Shown one piece after another: positions 41,096 through 51,847 of a stretch of DNA of 64,000 nucleotides. The position numbers and the translations under genes were made by a program. Under the pieces are notes generated by a model. The model saw only the letters and a list, made by a program, of their open reading frames with translations. It was not told where the DNA came from and made no database searches. The stretch's first letter is position 1. Each line of letters opens with the position of its first letter. Source of the stretch: Brachypterus glaber. Its lineage: Eukaryota > Arthropoda > Insecta > Coleoptera > Kateretidae. The stretch lies in NCBI GenBank assembly GCA_958510825.1, contig OY294044.1, positions 39,419,816 through 39,483,815 on the forward strand. The letters are read 5' to 3'.

Positions 41096-42158
41096 AATAT
41101 GAAAAAAAATTTAAAAAAATCCATCTTCAATACTAATTAAAGGAAGCTATTTAATCTGAACAATCCTGTTGCTGATGTTAAATTACCTAAAAATTAGTTT
41201 TCCCTACTTATTAGTAACTATGGTTGCATTTTAATGGTTGACTCGTGCATTGTTTAAGACTTTCAACTTTAGAATCTTTTTAGATTATTATTTTTTGACA
41301 AAACCGACAGAGCCTATCAAATATTCTATTTTTATAGGGTCACTCCATCCGGCGGTGGTTTTATGATACCCGTCTTAGAGGGCAGCAACAAACTGCCGCT
41401 GCAACTCCATTCAGCGCGCTGAATGTAGTGTTTTTTTATTAGAAACTCAGATCTTTTACTGGCTATAAATTCTTAATACAAATTAATAAAATAAAAATAC
41501 AATAACTGAATTTTATTTATTTATTTCAAAGTAATGAACATCGGAAAAAATTTTATCGGTGTTCCGAAAAGAGAACATTCTAGCTAGAATGTAATTTTAA
41601 GATTGGTGCAGAGGGCAAGGAATTTTGGAAGTTTAAACGCAAACAGAAAAGTGGTTGGAGACACTTAGCGAAATGCAAAAACTGTTGATAATACAGAAGC
41701 TGTCATTTAGACTTTTGAAGAATAATCTGGAATAAGCACGGTGTCCTTGGCGTCAATGGCATCTCAAAAAAAAAAATTCTAATTTTCTTCGTTTTTCACC
41801 AGTCCAACGATGGGTAGCCAAAATTATGTAGCAAAGCCTTAGGTTCGATGCTAATAAGTACACTCGGGGTTGAAAAGGTTGACTGGTGAAGAGGAAAAAA
41901 CCAATTTTCCTTGGACCCTTATTTATTGTTTGAACATTCACATAGATTATATAAATATAATTTAAAATATAATAATTTACCTGTTGCTAGGAGCGAGCCA
42001 TGTCACAGATACTTCTGGTACAGACGGGAAAATGAAATGGCCGATGCTATGCGTTTCGTGTCGAGGAGTCCGCGAACAAGGCGGGCTCCCCATCAGTAAC
42101 TGACAATAACGTTGGTTTAAAATTAACCGCGAAAAATTAATGTAAAATAAATAAGCAC
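41096..42158. other. Intergenic, no coding supported
   Basis: AT-rich with a balanced patch at 41340-41420 (GGCGGTGGTTTTATGATACC). The short frames at 41753 and 41911 look random. Confidence 0.5.
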
Positions 42159-42306
42159 CTTCGCCAAATTTATAACGAAGGAACTCTGTGACAGTATATG
42201 CCAGGTCTGCTGTCCTGTAAGCTGCTTTAAACTCTTGCAGTTTGGCGACATCAGCCTGTGCATTTTGCGCAAAATTGTATATCCGTTTTAAACGGTCTAC
42301 CTGGGC
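42159..42306 (-). other. Exon-like segment, possibly gag-like (DUF1759-type)
   Basis: 148 bp open on the minus strand within a longer frame (42408-41977). It starts after CGTCAG (acceptor-like) and ends GGCGAAG|GTGCTT (donor-like). The peptide reads QVDRLKRIYNFAQNAQADVAKLQEF...TEFLRYKFGE, amphipathic and helical. The spacing resembles the DUF1759 segment of BEL/Pao-type Gag proteins, but the match is only a pattern impression. The flanking sequence in the same frame is low complexity and unlikely to be coding. It could instead be an unrelated host exon. Confidence 0.35.
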
Positions 42307-42408
42307 CTGACGTTTATACGTTAGACAGAAAAATGGTAGCGATAATATTCTCTGTAAAAAAATAAACAGAAAAATGTAGCGAAAATATTTTTTTTTGTAA
42401 AAAAACAA

Positions 42409-43293
42409 AAAAAAAGACAGAAAAATGGTAGCGAAAAATATTTTCTGTAAAAACAGAAAAATGTAATGTGGATTTCCTCTGCCTGAAAAATCAAACTTCA
42501 GAGGACACCTGGAATTTCCCTCAAAGCACGTATAAGGCAGACCCTGTATGATGTTAATCTTTAAAAATTACAATGCTAAATAAATTTAAAATAAATTGTT
42601 CTTTTCACAGCTCTTTCGAATATAAAAATACGGTAAAACTCTGAATTTACTGATGTCGATATGTATAAATTTTATTAAAACAAAATTTTTCCTTAATATT
42701 TTGTTTCAGTTCAGTTCAGATTTTAACACCAAATTTGTAAAAATAACTAATAAAAAATAGGATTATTTATTAAACAAGCAAAAAAAATTTTTTTGGCAAA
42801 TATTTTTATTTAAAAGGCGAAAATGTTCAGGTAAATGTAATTTTGTCTTTCTTTCCCTCTCCGATTTTGCTAAAATATTAGGGTAGGTAATTTTTGCCTT
42901 TTTCAAAATCGGAAAATAACCATGTAATAAATTCGTAATAACTTAACTTCTATTGAAGATATGTAAAGTTGTTTATTATTATTTAAATAAAATCAAGTAA
43001 TTAGAATATCTGTGCCTATTTTATTGGTATCAACTTATTTTATAATAAATATTTGTGACGTACATGTCACGACTAGAATGTGAACTAAAAATAGGTAACT
43101 ACAATAATTACAGAATAGGTTTCTGCACTTGGTATAATTTATACATGTAGAATACTGTTTACAACATATTTAAAAACATATGTAACCTATTATACATTGA
43201 TGTATAAAGTATTGCATGACATCTTCCTTTTTATAAAAGAATAGAAAGAATGCAACTTAGAAGTTTCCTAACATTTTCATTTTATTATTTTGA
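42409..43293. other. AT-rich intergenic DNA
   Basis: Nothing coding seen. GAAAAATGGTAGCGAAAATA-like blocks repeat near 42327-42470. Confidence 0.5.
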
Positions 43294-43366
43294 AGTTTTC
43301 GGCCGAGTACGGGTTTGCCAGCCTAGCGTAGGCGAGGCGGGCAAATGTGCGAGGCCGAAAACAACT
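43294..43366. repeat. CG-rich hairpin upstream of the recombinase
   Basis: AGTTTTCGGCC (43294-43304) pairs with GGCCGAAAACAACT (43353-43366). Inside, GTTTGCC/GGGCAAA and GCCTAGCGTAGGC form further stems. It contains many CpG in an AT-rich setting. It lies 200 bp before the Crypton-type first exon and could be an end or recombination site of that element. Confidence 0.7.
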
Positions 43367-43568
43367 TTTTGTCCGTGTATTTTTTATTCGAATGTAAACA
43401 ATTAAAAAACACCTTTTATTATTAAAAACCTTTAATTTAGTGATCTACAAGCGCATTTTATATAAAAAAAACAATTGAATGGTGCTTTAAATGTCAGTTT
43501 GAAATTTCTGGTAAACGACGCGTTAGTTTTCTAGAATAGAGATAGTTTTGCTGTTAAATAGTCTAAAA

Positions 43569-43925
43569 ATGGACGGTAGTGACGAATATACAATGGGAAC
43601 GCCGCCGGAGGTGAGAGAAGCGGCTAATTTGGCTACTTTAGATTTATTGCCGACGAAATCAAAAGATTTATATGAAAGGCAATACCGAAAATTTTTAAAA
43701 TATACAAAAAAAAAATATTCATGTGATTACAGAAAATGTAATGCTTGGCAGATCTCTCTGAAAAACAAAGCTTCCACTGTGGTCAATTTATTCTATGCTT
43801 AACACAACATTAAACAAAACATTAATATATCAAGATACATGAAAGTGCGTGCTTTTTTAAAGAAAAAGAAGGGTACCAATTTCAAAAAATTTTAACAGAA
43901 GCACCAGATGAAAAATATACATAAG
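43569..43925 (+). pseudogene. Crypton-type tyrosine recombinase, exon 1
   Basis: The likely start is the Met of MDGSDEYTMG (43569), inside a frame whose first Met is at 43548. The sequence ATLDLLPTKSKDLYERQYRKF is the N-terminal core-binding motif of Crypton/insect tyrosine recombinases (LLPxKS...Y...Y..F). After a stop at 43800-43802 the same frame goes on with KQNINISRYMKVRAFLKK, and a neighbouring frame with ILTEAPDEKY, so exon 1 is broken by one stop and at least two frameshifts. It ends at a donor AAG|GTGGGT (43925/43926). Whether the damage is real or from assembly error cannot be told here. Confidence 0.7.
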
Positions 43926-43987
43926 GTGGGTAATATCAAATTATATAATAAATTTATTTAACCAAAGAAAATTGGTTTTTGTTCTAG

Positions 43988-44752
43988 GTTGTATATATTT
44001 TTGGAATCGCAGGCCCGTGCCGTCGCGAGGAGCTAGCGCACTTAAAAATTGATGACATTGAGGATCTAGGTACAGCCTTACTTATTAGAATACCGGAAAA
44101 TAGGACAAATAAACCGCGGTCTTTCACTGTAACTGGGCAATATTTAAAATATTATCACAAATATGCTCTTCTTTGTTCAAACGATCTTAATGACAGAAGG
44201 TTTTTTGCTTTATACAGAGATGGAAAGTGTCACAGGCAAGTTGTAGGAGTTCACAAAGTTGGGGCAATACCCTTTGAAATTGCTACATACCTTAAAATAC
44301 CAAATACCAAGGAATATACTGGGCATTGCTTTCGTAGGACCTCAGCAACACTACTTGTATATGCAGGGGCTAATTTAACTGCACTAAAGCGCCATGGGGG
44401 ATGGAAGTCCTCAACTGTAGCTGAGAGCTACATAGATGATTCTCTTCAAAATAAAATTGAAATAGCAAATAAAATTTTACAAAATGAAGAACATACATCC
44501 GTATCTAGAAATACATCATTAAAGCCGCACACTATAACTTCACAAGACAGTTCTACTAATCTGCCAAACAAAAATGCTGAAATAGAATTAGTAGACATTT
44601 TTAATGCACAAAATATACCACAAACTTTTATAGCACCCCAAACCCAGACCAATGCGACAGAAAATTTTGCTTTAGATTTAAAAAGTCTTAACCGACCAAT
44701 AATAATACAAAATTGTACAAATTGTACATTTAATATAAACGATTCAAACTAG
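43988..44752 (+). CDS. Crypton-type tyrosine recombinase, exon 2 (catalytic), Met-free
   Basis: 765 bp, 255 codons, no internal stop and no methionine codon, which is why it is easily missed. It follows a 62-bp intron (GT at 43926, AG at 43986-43987). It opens VVYIFGIAGPCRREELAHLK, with the first catalytic Arg (44021-44026). The HxxR box is GHCFRR (44321-44338), then KRHGGW (about 44390-44404) and the nucleophile Tyr in ESYIDD (44429-44431). This R-H-R-H/W-Y set is the active site of tyrosine recombinases, which cut and rejoin DNA through a phosphotyrosine link. After the domain comes a Ser/Thr/Asn-rich tail ending in IIIQNCTNCTFNIND before TAG. The catalytic exon looks intact although exon 1 is damaged. 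It could be a mobile Crypton or a domesticated copy. Confidence 0.85.
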   Translation, partial: VVYIFGIAGPCRREELAHLKIDDIEDLGTALLIRIPENRTNKPRSFTVTGQYLKYYHKYALLCSNDLNDRRFFALYRDGKCHRQVVGVHKVGAIPFEIATYLKIPNTKEYTGHCFRRTSATLLVYAGANLTALKRHGGWKSSTVAESYIDDSLQNKIEIANKILQNEEHTSVSRNTSLKPHTITSQDSSTNLPNKNAEIELVDIFNAQNIPQTFIAPQTQTNATENFALDLKSLNRPIIIQNCTNCTFNINDSN

Positions 44753-45594
44753 CTTTAATGTTTATTTATTAAGTATAATGGTAAAGTTAATAATTTTGTC
44801 AGAAACAAAAACTTATTTAAAATAAAAAACTATAATAATAAACACGTTGTTCACAATTTTTTGTGGTAACGCCGGTTAACCTGTATGTATCTAATTCTCT
44901 GTTTAGTTGATGAGTTAAAAAAGAAAGAAACATATTACACTAAATTGGTTACTTAACCGCTGCACCACGAAAAAATCAGCTTATGTATGTAAGTTGCATA
45001 CTTTTCAAGTCAACGTAAAATATTGCAATGTTGCTTCAGAAGTTATGCAACACATTATACCACTTATAATTTTTTTAGAATGAAAAATATTCTCTATAAT
45101 TAGTCTAATACTATTATTTTTAACTTCTACAATTATAAATTTACTCAAAATTTAATTAATTTAAAATATTAGTGTTATAAACGGTTAAGTTTTGACAGCT
45201 GTCAGCTGACAGCAGAATTAGTTTTAAAACTTTTTTAGGTTAAAAATAGGATAAAAATTAAAAAATGTAATCGAAAATGTGTAAAAAAAAGGGGGGCGGT
45301 AAGTGCTATCAATGATACGTTTTAAATATAAACTCAGAAAACGCAATTAATTAAAAATAGATAAATTTTTTAAATTTAGCGGCCGCAAAAAATTTTTGGG
45401 GCCTAGGCCGAAAAAAAGCAAAAGAAAAGAAAAGTCTTTCTTTATGAGAATGTTTTCTAACTGAAAAACGTTACTTCTTAATACATTCGAATAAAAAAAC
45501 TGTTATGAACAAATGTTAAAATACTTCTGTAAGAAAATATCAAATCATTGTAATATAAATATTAATTATTTAAATGCAATAGTAAAAACAATTA
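44753..45594. other. Intergenic, short palindrome
   Basis: AT-rich. CTGTCAGCTGACAG at 45199-45212 is a 14-bp perfect palindrome within GACAGCTGTCAGCTGACAGC. ATTA at 45591-45594 is the target duplication of the next element. No coding. Confidence 0.55.
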
Positions 45595-47050
45595 CACGGT
45601 TCACCTGGGCGATTTTAAATAAAAATTTCGTGGACCCCTACATTTTTTGGACTAAAACATAACTGATGACATCAGAAATCAATTCCCATTTGAAAGAAAA
45701 TCGTAAAAGATACACTTTTTTAGATAGATAAAAAAAACGTTTTTTTGAGTAATAAGGTGTGTCAAAAAATCGCGATTTTCAAAATCAAAAACGCTCTCTG
45801 GCTTAAAAGTTGCCCTTAGTAAAAAACAGTGGCCACTCAAAAATGAGCCAAATCGATAAATGTTTAGAGGTAGCTGAAAGCACTCAAACTTAAAAAAAAT
45901 CGGTACCTGTTTTTCGGATAAAAACTGATACCGATAAAAATTGAGGAAATTTTGAGGGTTTCTTTGGTAATATTTAGAAACAATACTAAATGTAAGAACT
46001 AAAACAATTATATCCCCCCCTCCCCTTAGGTTAGAACATGAAAAAATTGCCAATTATTTGAAGATTTCGCCAAAATTTTAAAAGTGCATAAAAAAAAGTT
46101 TTAAATAAAAAATCTGCAAAATTATATATTAGTATATAAGCATATATACATGTTAACCTACATGAGTATACAGAAAACATCATTTTATTCCTCAAGTTGA
46201 GTAAAAATAATTAATTTCGATTAGAAACCGGGTGGATTTTCTGTTTTTTGACTAAAACTTTTTTAAATTTACTTTATTTTTGATTTTTTGATTGGAATAC
46301 TTTTTTATGTAAAAATACACAAAAAAAGTTTCTGTGGTTTAACATAGCAGGTTTAACCGTTTTAAAGATAAATGCATTTAAAACTAAATTTTTACGCATG
46401 AAGAACCAAAAATAAATAAATTAAAAAATATAAAGCAAAAAACAAATAGTTTAGTAATGAGTGGTTTTTAACATTAAAAACATAGAAAAAGTTTATATTC
46501 ACCTTGGTCAAAAAATAATTCCTAAGGAGGTTATGTCCTTTTAAATATGCCCATTTTCAATAAATTTTCGCAAAATCTTCAACTTATTGGCGATTTTTTT
46601 ATGTTCTAACAGGGAAGGGAAGGGAAGGGGAAATATATCTTTTTTAGTTTTCTCACAATTAGTATTGTTTCTAAATATTACCAAAGAAACCCTCCAAAAA
46701 TTTCCTTAATTTTATATAAAATCATTTTTGATCCGAAAAACAGGTACCGATATTTTTCAAAGTTTGAGTGCTTTGAGCTCCCTCTAAACATTAATCGATT
46801 TGGCTCATTTTTGAGTGACCACAGTTTTTTACTAAGGAGCAACTTTTGAGCCAGTGAGCGTTTTCGATTTCGCAAATCGGATTTTTTTGACACACCCTAT
46901 TACTCAAAAAACTTTTTTTTATCTTTCTAAAAAAGTGTATCTTTTACGATTTTCTTTCAAATGGAAATTGATTTCTTATGTCAGGTATGATTTAGTCCAA
47001 AAAATGTAGGGGTCCACGAAATTTTTATTTAAAAGCCCAGGTGAACCGTG
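45595..47050. mobile_element. Foldback element with 490-bp arms
   Basis: Left arm 45595-46080 starts CACGGTTCACCTGGGC; the right arm, about 46560-47050, ends GCCCAGGTGAACCGTG. The flanks ATTA (45591-45594, 47051-47054) suggest a 4-bp duplication. The arms are similar along their whole length with small indels (e.g. GGGAAGGGAAGGG expanded on the right). The 480-bp centre is AT-rich and noncoding. Superfamily unknown. Confidence 0.85.
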
Positions 47051-47476
47051 ATTAATTTTTAAATGTAAAAATATTTTATGAACAATAAAAATGAAAATAA
47101 TTTTATAAAAAAAATTTAAAGTATTATGTAATTATTTGTGCAATATTTTTGTAATAAGAAATTTAAACTCTTATTTATTTTATCTCTACCTTCCTTCAAA
47201 AGAAAGTACTTCAAATGAAAATTATAGAATATGTATGTATATGTATATTCTTTAATTAAAGAGAAAAAATATTGCTTTCAACAAATTATTCAAAAAAAAA
47301 TCCTTTTTTTTTAAACATTAAAAAAAATTCTTTGTAGAAAACCAATTAAATTTTATAGAAAAATATGCATAGTAAAATAATTTAATTAAATTTTGTAAAT
47401 TGAGCTTATACTTTTTTCGAATTTTTATTTCTTCCAAAACTAGAAGTTTTATTGGAAACATTTTTTAAAAATGTGT
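47051..47476. other. AT-rich, likely 3' region of element A2
   Basis: No coding. No LTR matching other sequence in the window was recognised. Confidence 0.45.
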
Positions 47477-48013
47477 TTAAATTACTAGGGCCTGAATAAG
47501 ACTAGTGTTAAAATTTGTTCTAGAATTAAAACTTTGTCTATTATGTACATCTGAAGCTAAATTTATATTATTGTCATTACTTAGTTTAACATTACTGTCT
47601 GTCGTTACATTTTTATTTAAAATTTTGTTTTTAATTATGGTGGTATTTATACGATTAGTATTTTCATTAATCGTAGTCAATTTGATTAGGATTTTCATTA
47701 ATCGTACTACCATTATTAATAATAAAATTTTCTTTACATACGTTGACATCTAGGACATTATTTACATTGTTTCTGACATTTACAGGACTTTCACTCACAT
47801 TTGACTCGAAACTCTCACAGACTTTAATCACTTTTTTGTTACAAATATTAATTACATGACTTCTGTCACTAGAAATTTTACTATTACTGAATGATCTTTT
47901 TGGACAAATTTTCTATTTCTTATGATAATAGAACCATTTTCCATTTTTAACTTATTGCCTAGATTTTTCAAAATAATGCCTTTTTGGCTCTCGTTGAACA
48001 TAAACTTGAGTGT
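47477..48013 (-). pseudogene. Asn-rich polyprotein tail (A2)
   Basis: Low-complexity coding rich in Asn, Ile and Lys (INENTNRINTT, LNKNVTTDSN), in the position of the Ser/Asn-rich tail of A1. The forward-strand frame at 47505 is its shadow. Confidence 0.45.
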
Positions 48014-48939
48014 TTATTGGCAATTCAGAAATAGGTCTTTAGTTTTTGTCGTGATAGAATTTTTTTGGGAATTTTCAATAAAAATATTATATTTTTTATA
48101 ATTTGTGATTTTTGGCTTAAAGTTTTTTGTATTTCTAGGAAGGGTATCTCTTCGGTTATTTAAAATTTGAGCAGGGGTATTTTCTCCGTCTATGGGGGTG
48201 TTTCGAAAATGTAACAAAGCTAGATAAAGATCTTTGTTATCTTTGGTACATTTTTTTTATTATATTTTTTACCGATTGAACCTGTCTCTCAATATGGCCA
48301 TTAGAGGGCGCATATCTGGGAGAAGATGTAATATGCTCAAATTCCCATTCTTGAGAAAAACTTTTAAATAGTGAACTAGAAAATTCTGGACCACAGTCAC
48401 TATTCAAAATACATGGAATTCCGTTTCTAGAAAACACATTTTTTAAACCAAAAATTACATTTTCACTAGTGAGATTTTTTTTAAATCAACTTCAACAAAT
48501 TTTGAGTAATAATCTCGGTAATAATCAGAGATAAGTAAATATGAGTTTTGAAAACAGTGAAAAATGTCACAACCAACCTTATACCATAGCAGTTTTACAA
48601 TTTCGTGCGGAATCATTGGTTCTGCTGGTCTGGACTTTTGATAAGACTGACATATATGACATGACATGACCTTGTCCTCAATTTGTTTATTCATGCCTAA
48701 CCAATAAAAAGATAATTAGCTTTTTGGATGCATTTTTTTACACCCAAATGTGAGTAATGAATTTTATCAAAAATTTCTGGTGTAGCAGTCGCTGGAATGA
48801 TTAACTTTTGGCCTTTATAAACTAAACCATTACTTTCAGACAGTTCACCTCTACATTTATAATAAAATCTAACATTTTTAGGTAGATCTTTTATATTATT
48901 TGGCCAGCCTTTCTTAATAATTTCAATTAAATTAGACAA
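48014..48939 (-). pseudogene. Integrase remnant (A2)
   Basis: Frames 48939-48697 (KIHYSHLGVKKC, His pair of the zinc domain), 48694-48455 (CHICQSYQKSRPAEPMI, Cys pair; GCDIFHCF with the first Asp), 48437-48237 (ILNSDCGPEFSSS with the second Asp and Cys in place of the usual Asn; SNGHIERQVQ with the Glu) and 48217-48014 (LHFRNTPIDGENTPAQIL). The domain order is complete but frame breaks at each junction make it inactive. A short duplication (SDYYRDYYSKF) is visible near 48530. Confidence 0.8.
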
Positions 48940-48941
48940 TT

Positions 48942-49136
48942 CTACATCGCTTTTAGTCTGTTTTTTTTTAATTGATTTAATTTTTCTTGCGACGCATTTA
49001 CATTCATAGAAATTAAACAGATTTGTGCTTCAATTTCTAAATCAATTTTTTCATCAAATATTTTGTTTTCGTGCGCTCGTGACAAAGTATCTGCAATTAT
49101 TAAATTTTTACCTGGTTTAAATCCAAGTAAAATCAT
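48942..49136 (-). pseudogene. RNase H-integrase linker (A2)
   Basis: GFKPGKNLIIADTLSRAHENK ends the RNase H, followed by an acidic stretch and AQICLISMNVNASQEKLNQL. The last part mirrors AQVCLVGMNLNVTEGKLKQI in A1, the clearest sign that A1 and A2 are one family. Confidence 0.8.
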
Positions 49137-49139
49137 ATT

Positions 49140-50270
49140 TACGTAACTGTAAAAGAATTCTTTGCACCCTAGCAGGAGAAGAATTTAATGGTTTTTTAAT
49201 AATTTGCAACAAAGTTTTATGATCGGTCTCTACAACAAAAGAAAAAAAACATACTGTTTGAATTTTTCAATACCAAACCAAACAGCAAGCAATTCTCGCT
49301 CTATTTGTGAATATCTTTGTTGAGTCTCTGTAAAGCTTCTCGATGCATAAGCACAAGGTTTACCCTCTTGTAGTAATGAGGAACCCATACCTGTAGTTGA
49401 GGCGTCTACAGTCAAAACTATGTGCTTATTTAAGATAAAAAAAGGACTTTTAATTAACATATTTTTTAAATTGTTAAATTCAACATCATGACATTTTTCC
49501 CAACATCTTTTTTTAACAAATTTCTGATTTACAGTTTTATTTGATAAACCCTCAACAAATTTACTAACATAAGTTACTAAACCCAAAAATCTTTGTATAT
49601 CAGAACGGTCTTTTGGAGTTGGCATGTTTGAATGGCTTCAAAGATTCATCCGATCCCTTGTTCATACAAAACACATTTATTTTTATTAAATTTTAAATTT
49701 TGTTTTTTAGAGAATTCTAAAACTTTTTTGTCTTTATGTTCTTGAATAGTAGCTCCACAGATTATTAAATCGTCAATATAGCAACCAACACCAGCAAGAA
49801 AACTAAATATGCTGTCCATTCTTTCTTGGTATACTTCTGAGCTACTAATAAGTCCATAAGGAAGTCTTTTAAACCTATACCTGCCAAAAGCCAAAAGTAC
49901 AAAGCTTAGCACTTTCTGAATCGAGTGGTATCTGTAAAAAACCTTGCGTAGCATCGAGTACACTATAGTATTTTGATCCCACTAATTTAACAGCCAATTC
50001 ATCTAAAGTAGGAATATGTAAAAAATGGAGTTCAATTGGGATCAAGACAAATACGTAAACTACCATTGGGTTTTTTTCACAACTACCATTGGATTAATCC
50101 AAACAGAAGCTTCTTCAACTTTTTCCAAAATATTTTGTTTTACCAGGGAATCCAAAGTTTCTTTTGTTCACGAATAGCAAAAGGAGCTTTTCTTACTGGA
50201 TGTACCACTGGGTTAATATTTTGTTTAAGCTTTATATGATGTTTTTGTTTCAAACCATGAAATAAATCTA
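49140..50270 (-). pseudogene. RT and RNase H (A2)
   Basis: Minus frames in order: FHIPTLDELAVKLVGSKYYS and LDATQGFLQI (50066-49875), GRYRFKRLPYGLISSSEVYQ and CYIDDLIICG with the catalytic IDD (49963-49646), then FLGLVTYVSKFVEGLS, VDASTTGMGSSLL, AYASRSFTETQQRYSQIERE and LLAVWFGIEKF of RNase H (49625-49230). The RNase H later motif ETDHKTLL is read below 49230 in another frame. Each segment aligns by pattern to the same parts of A1. At least three frameshifts separate them. Confidence 0.8.
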
Positions 50271-50399
50271 TTTATCAAGTAAAATTTTTAAATTATTATC
50301 AGTTGAGCTATCAGTTAATCAGTTGGTTTACAGTACAGTTTTTTTCTTATTGTTGACAGACTTTATCGGAACGTTATCAGTGATTTTTTTATATTTTTG

Positions 50400-50660
50400 T
50401 TTTCAACACTATCAACCTTTTTGATCAAATTTAAATTTATACAAGCACTTAAACCTAAATTGGCGTACTTTCAATGTTGGCCACATAAAACAAAAGATTC
50501 ACCTGCTTGTTATTATGCATACAATTAATAATACATTTACCTAAAATAGGCAATTTTTGGCTCGTATAAGAGGAAAGTTTCATGTCAGTTTTAAGCAATT
50601 TAAATTTTTTATTAAAATTAACTGTAGTGTATTGAAATTAAATAAAGAACGAAGCGATTA
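50400..50660 (-). pseudogene. Protease remnant (A2)
   Basis: In broken minus frames, segments resembling LPILGKCIIN, LLFYVANIES and INLNLIKKV can be read. These match the pattern of IPVIGNCYLNCRVK, LFYVVDVDS and IDFNLIKRL in the protease-RT spacer of A1. There is no intact frame, and the active-site motif would lie at or beyond the gap. Confidence 0.5.
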
Positions 50661-50671
50661 CATAAAATTGT

Positions 50672-50871
50672 NNNNNNNNNNNNNNNNNNNNNNNNNNNNN
50701 NNNNNNNNNNNNNNNNNNNNNNNNNNNNNNNNNNNNNNNNNNNNNNNNNNNNNNNNNNNNNNNNNNNNNNNNNNNNNNNNNNNNNNNNNNNNNNNNNNNN
50801 NNNNNNNNNNNNNNNNNNNNNNNNNNNNNNNNNNNNNNNNNNNNNNNNNNNNNNNNNNNNNNNNNNNNNNN
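50672..50871. other. Assembly gap, 200 N
   Basis: Exactly 200 unknown bases, cutting the 5' part of element A2. A frame drawn across it is meaningless. Confidence 1.
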
Positions 50872-51396
50872 GTTTTTATTTTGAAGTTACCTAAAAGGTA
50901 TTTTATTATTATTGTAATAACTAGGAAGTAAGTTTTATTTACTCTTTGGTTTGTAACCTACTAAACTTTAACTAAATTAAACTAAACTTTATTTAAGACG
51001 AAGTCATTTATGTAAATAACTCACTAGATGGTTTAGCGTTATAATATATATTAAGTATTTAATTTAAGTATTTAATTGTGACTAATAAAATATTATTTTG
51101 AAATTTGTTTTATTTTATTTTTACCTATAATTAATTAATTTTTTATTTATTTATTTTTACCTATAACTTATTTATTTTTTTTTTATTTTTTTTTTTTAAC
51201 CTGCAGTCATTTATTTGTTGATTTACTTTAGAACTTTAGACATCTAACATAATTACATATAACATAGAATAGCATGTTCTGCTAACAGTCAATTACAAAA
51301 CAAAAACGTTTACAGTTAAAATCATTATATTTTTACAACACAACACGTTAAAATTTTAAAGTCTATGTTTGAACTATGTAATTATAAAATTACATT
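50872..51396. other. AT-rich region 3' of element C
   Basis: Noncoding, with TTTATTTATTTTTACCTATAA repeats. It may include the 3' UTR or LTR of element C, but no second copy exists in the window to prove it. Confidence 0.45.
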
Positions 51397-51847
51397 TTAG
51401 TCAAATTCCGTTAGGAAATCTTTAAATTTTACTGGTAATTTTCTTTCTCTTTTCATTTTGAGGTATCGATACAGGTAAAGTATTTTTATTATTTTTAGGT
51501 AATAAATTAGATAAAGTATCCTTTTCCGGTAATAATACAGGTAAAGTATGCTTTTCCGGTACTAATACAGGTAAGGTATCTTTTTCAGGTAATAAAACAG
51601 GTAATGTATTAATTTCTTGCGTTTTACTTACACTAGGTCCTGCGTTCTGGAGGTCGCAACGTGATGGAGTTTGTCTGTGCAGGTCAATGGTGGATGCACC
51701 TGAAATCAAAATATTTTTAATTCTACTCACGGTTTCTTTACTTTTAATTTCCCCCTGGTGGTCCTTTTCCTTGACTTCCCCTCCTGGGCTTACCGTGGAA
51801 AACTCCGTTTGTCGCGGCTCCTGGTGTATTTCGGCAGTTATGGTTGC
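51397..51847 (-). pseudogene. Polyprotein tail with decapeptide repeats (element C)
   Basis: In frame with the integrase after the TAA (TAEIHQEPRQTEFS...), then SRIKNILISGASTIDLHRQ and five units of the type TLPVLLPEKD. A one-base shift near 51430 restores a conserved-looking end, RKLPVKFKDFLTEFD, with the stop at 51397-51399. The analogous end of element D is LPSRYKNFEID, so such tails are real C-termini. The DNA of the repeats is a 30-bp tandem array. Confidence 0.65.

Larger units (their letters stand above)
47477..50671 (-). mobile_element. Ty3/gypsy retrotransposon copy A2 (minus, decayed)
   Basis: Same family as A1 (1.2-8.2 kb) in the opposite orientation. From high to low coordinates: protease remnant (about 50560-50400), RT, RNase H, the shared acidic linker, integrase, polar tail. 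The 5' end runs into the second 200-N gap. LTRs not identified. Stops and frameshifts throughout. Confidence 0.85.

Noticed and set aside
43294..43366. Bacterial contamination suggested by CpG-rich hairpin
   Set aside because: The flanks are typical AT-rich host-type DNA with an intron-containing gene nearby.
45199..45212. 14-bp palindrome CTGTCAGCTGACAG as a regulatory site
   Set aside because: A single short palindrome with no neighbouring gene; not enough to call a site.
50557..50931. Open frame across the second gap
   Set aside because: The gap length is arbitrary, so the frame has no meaning.
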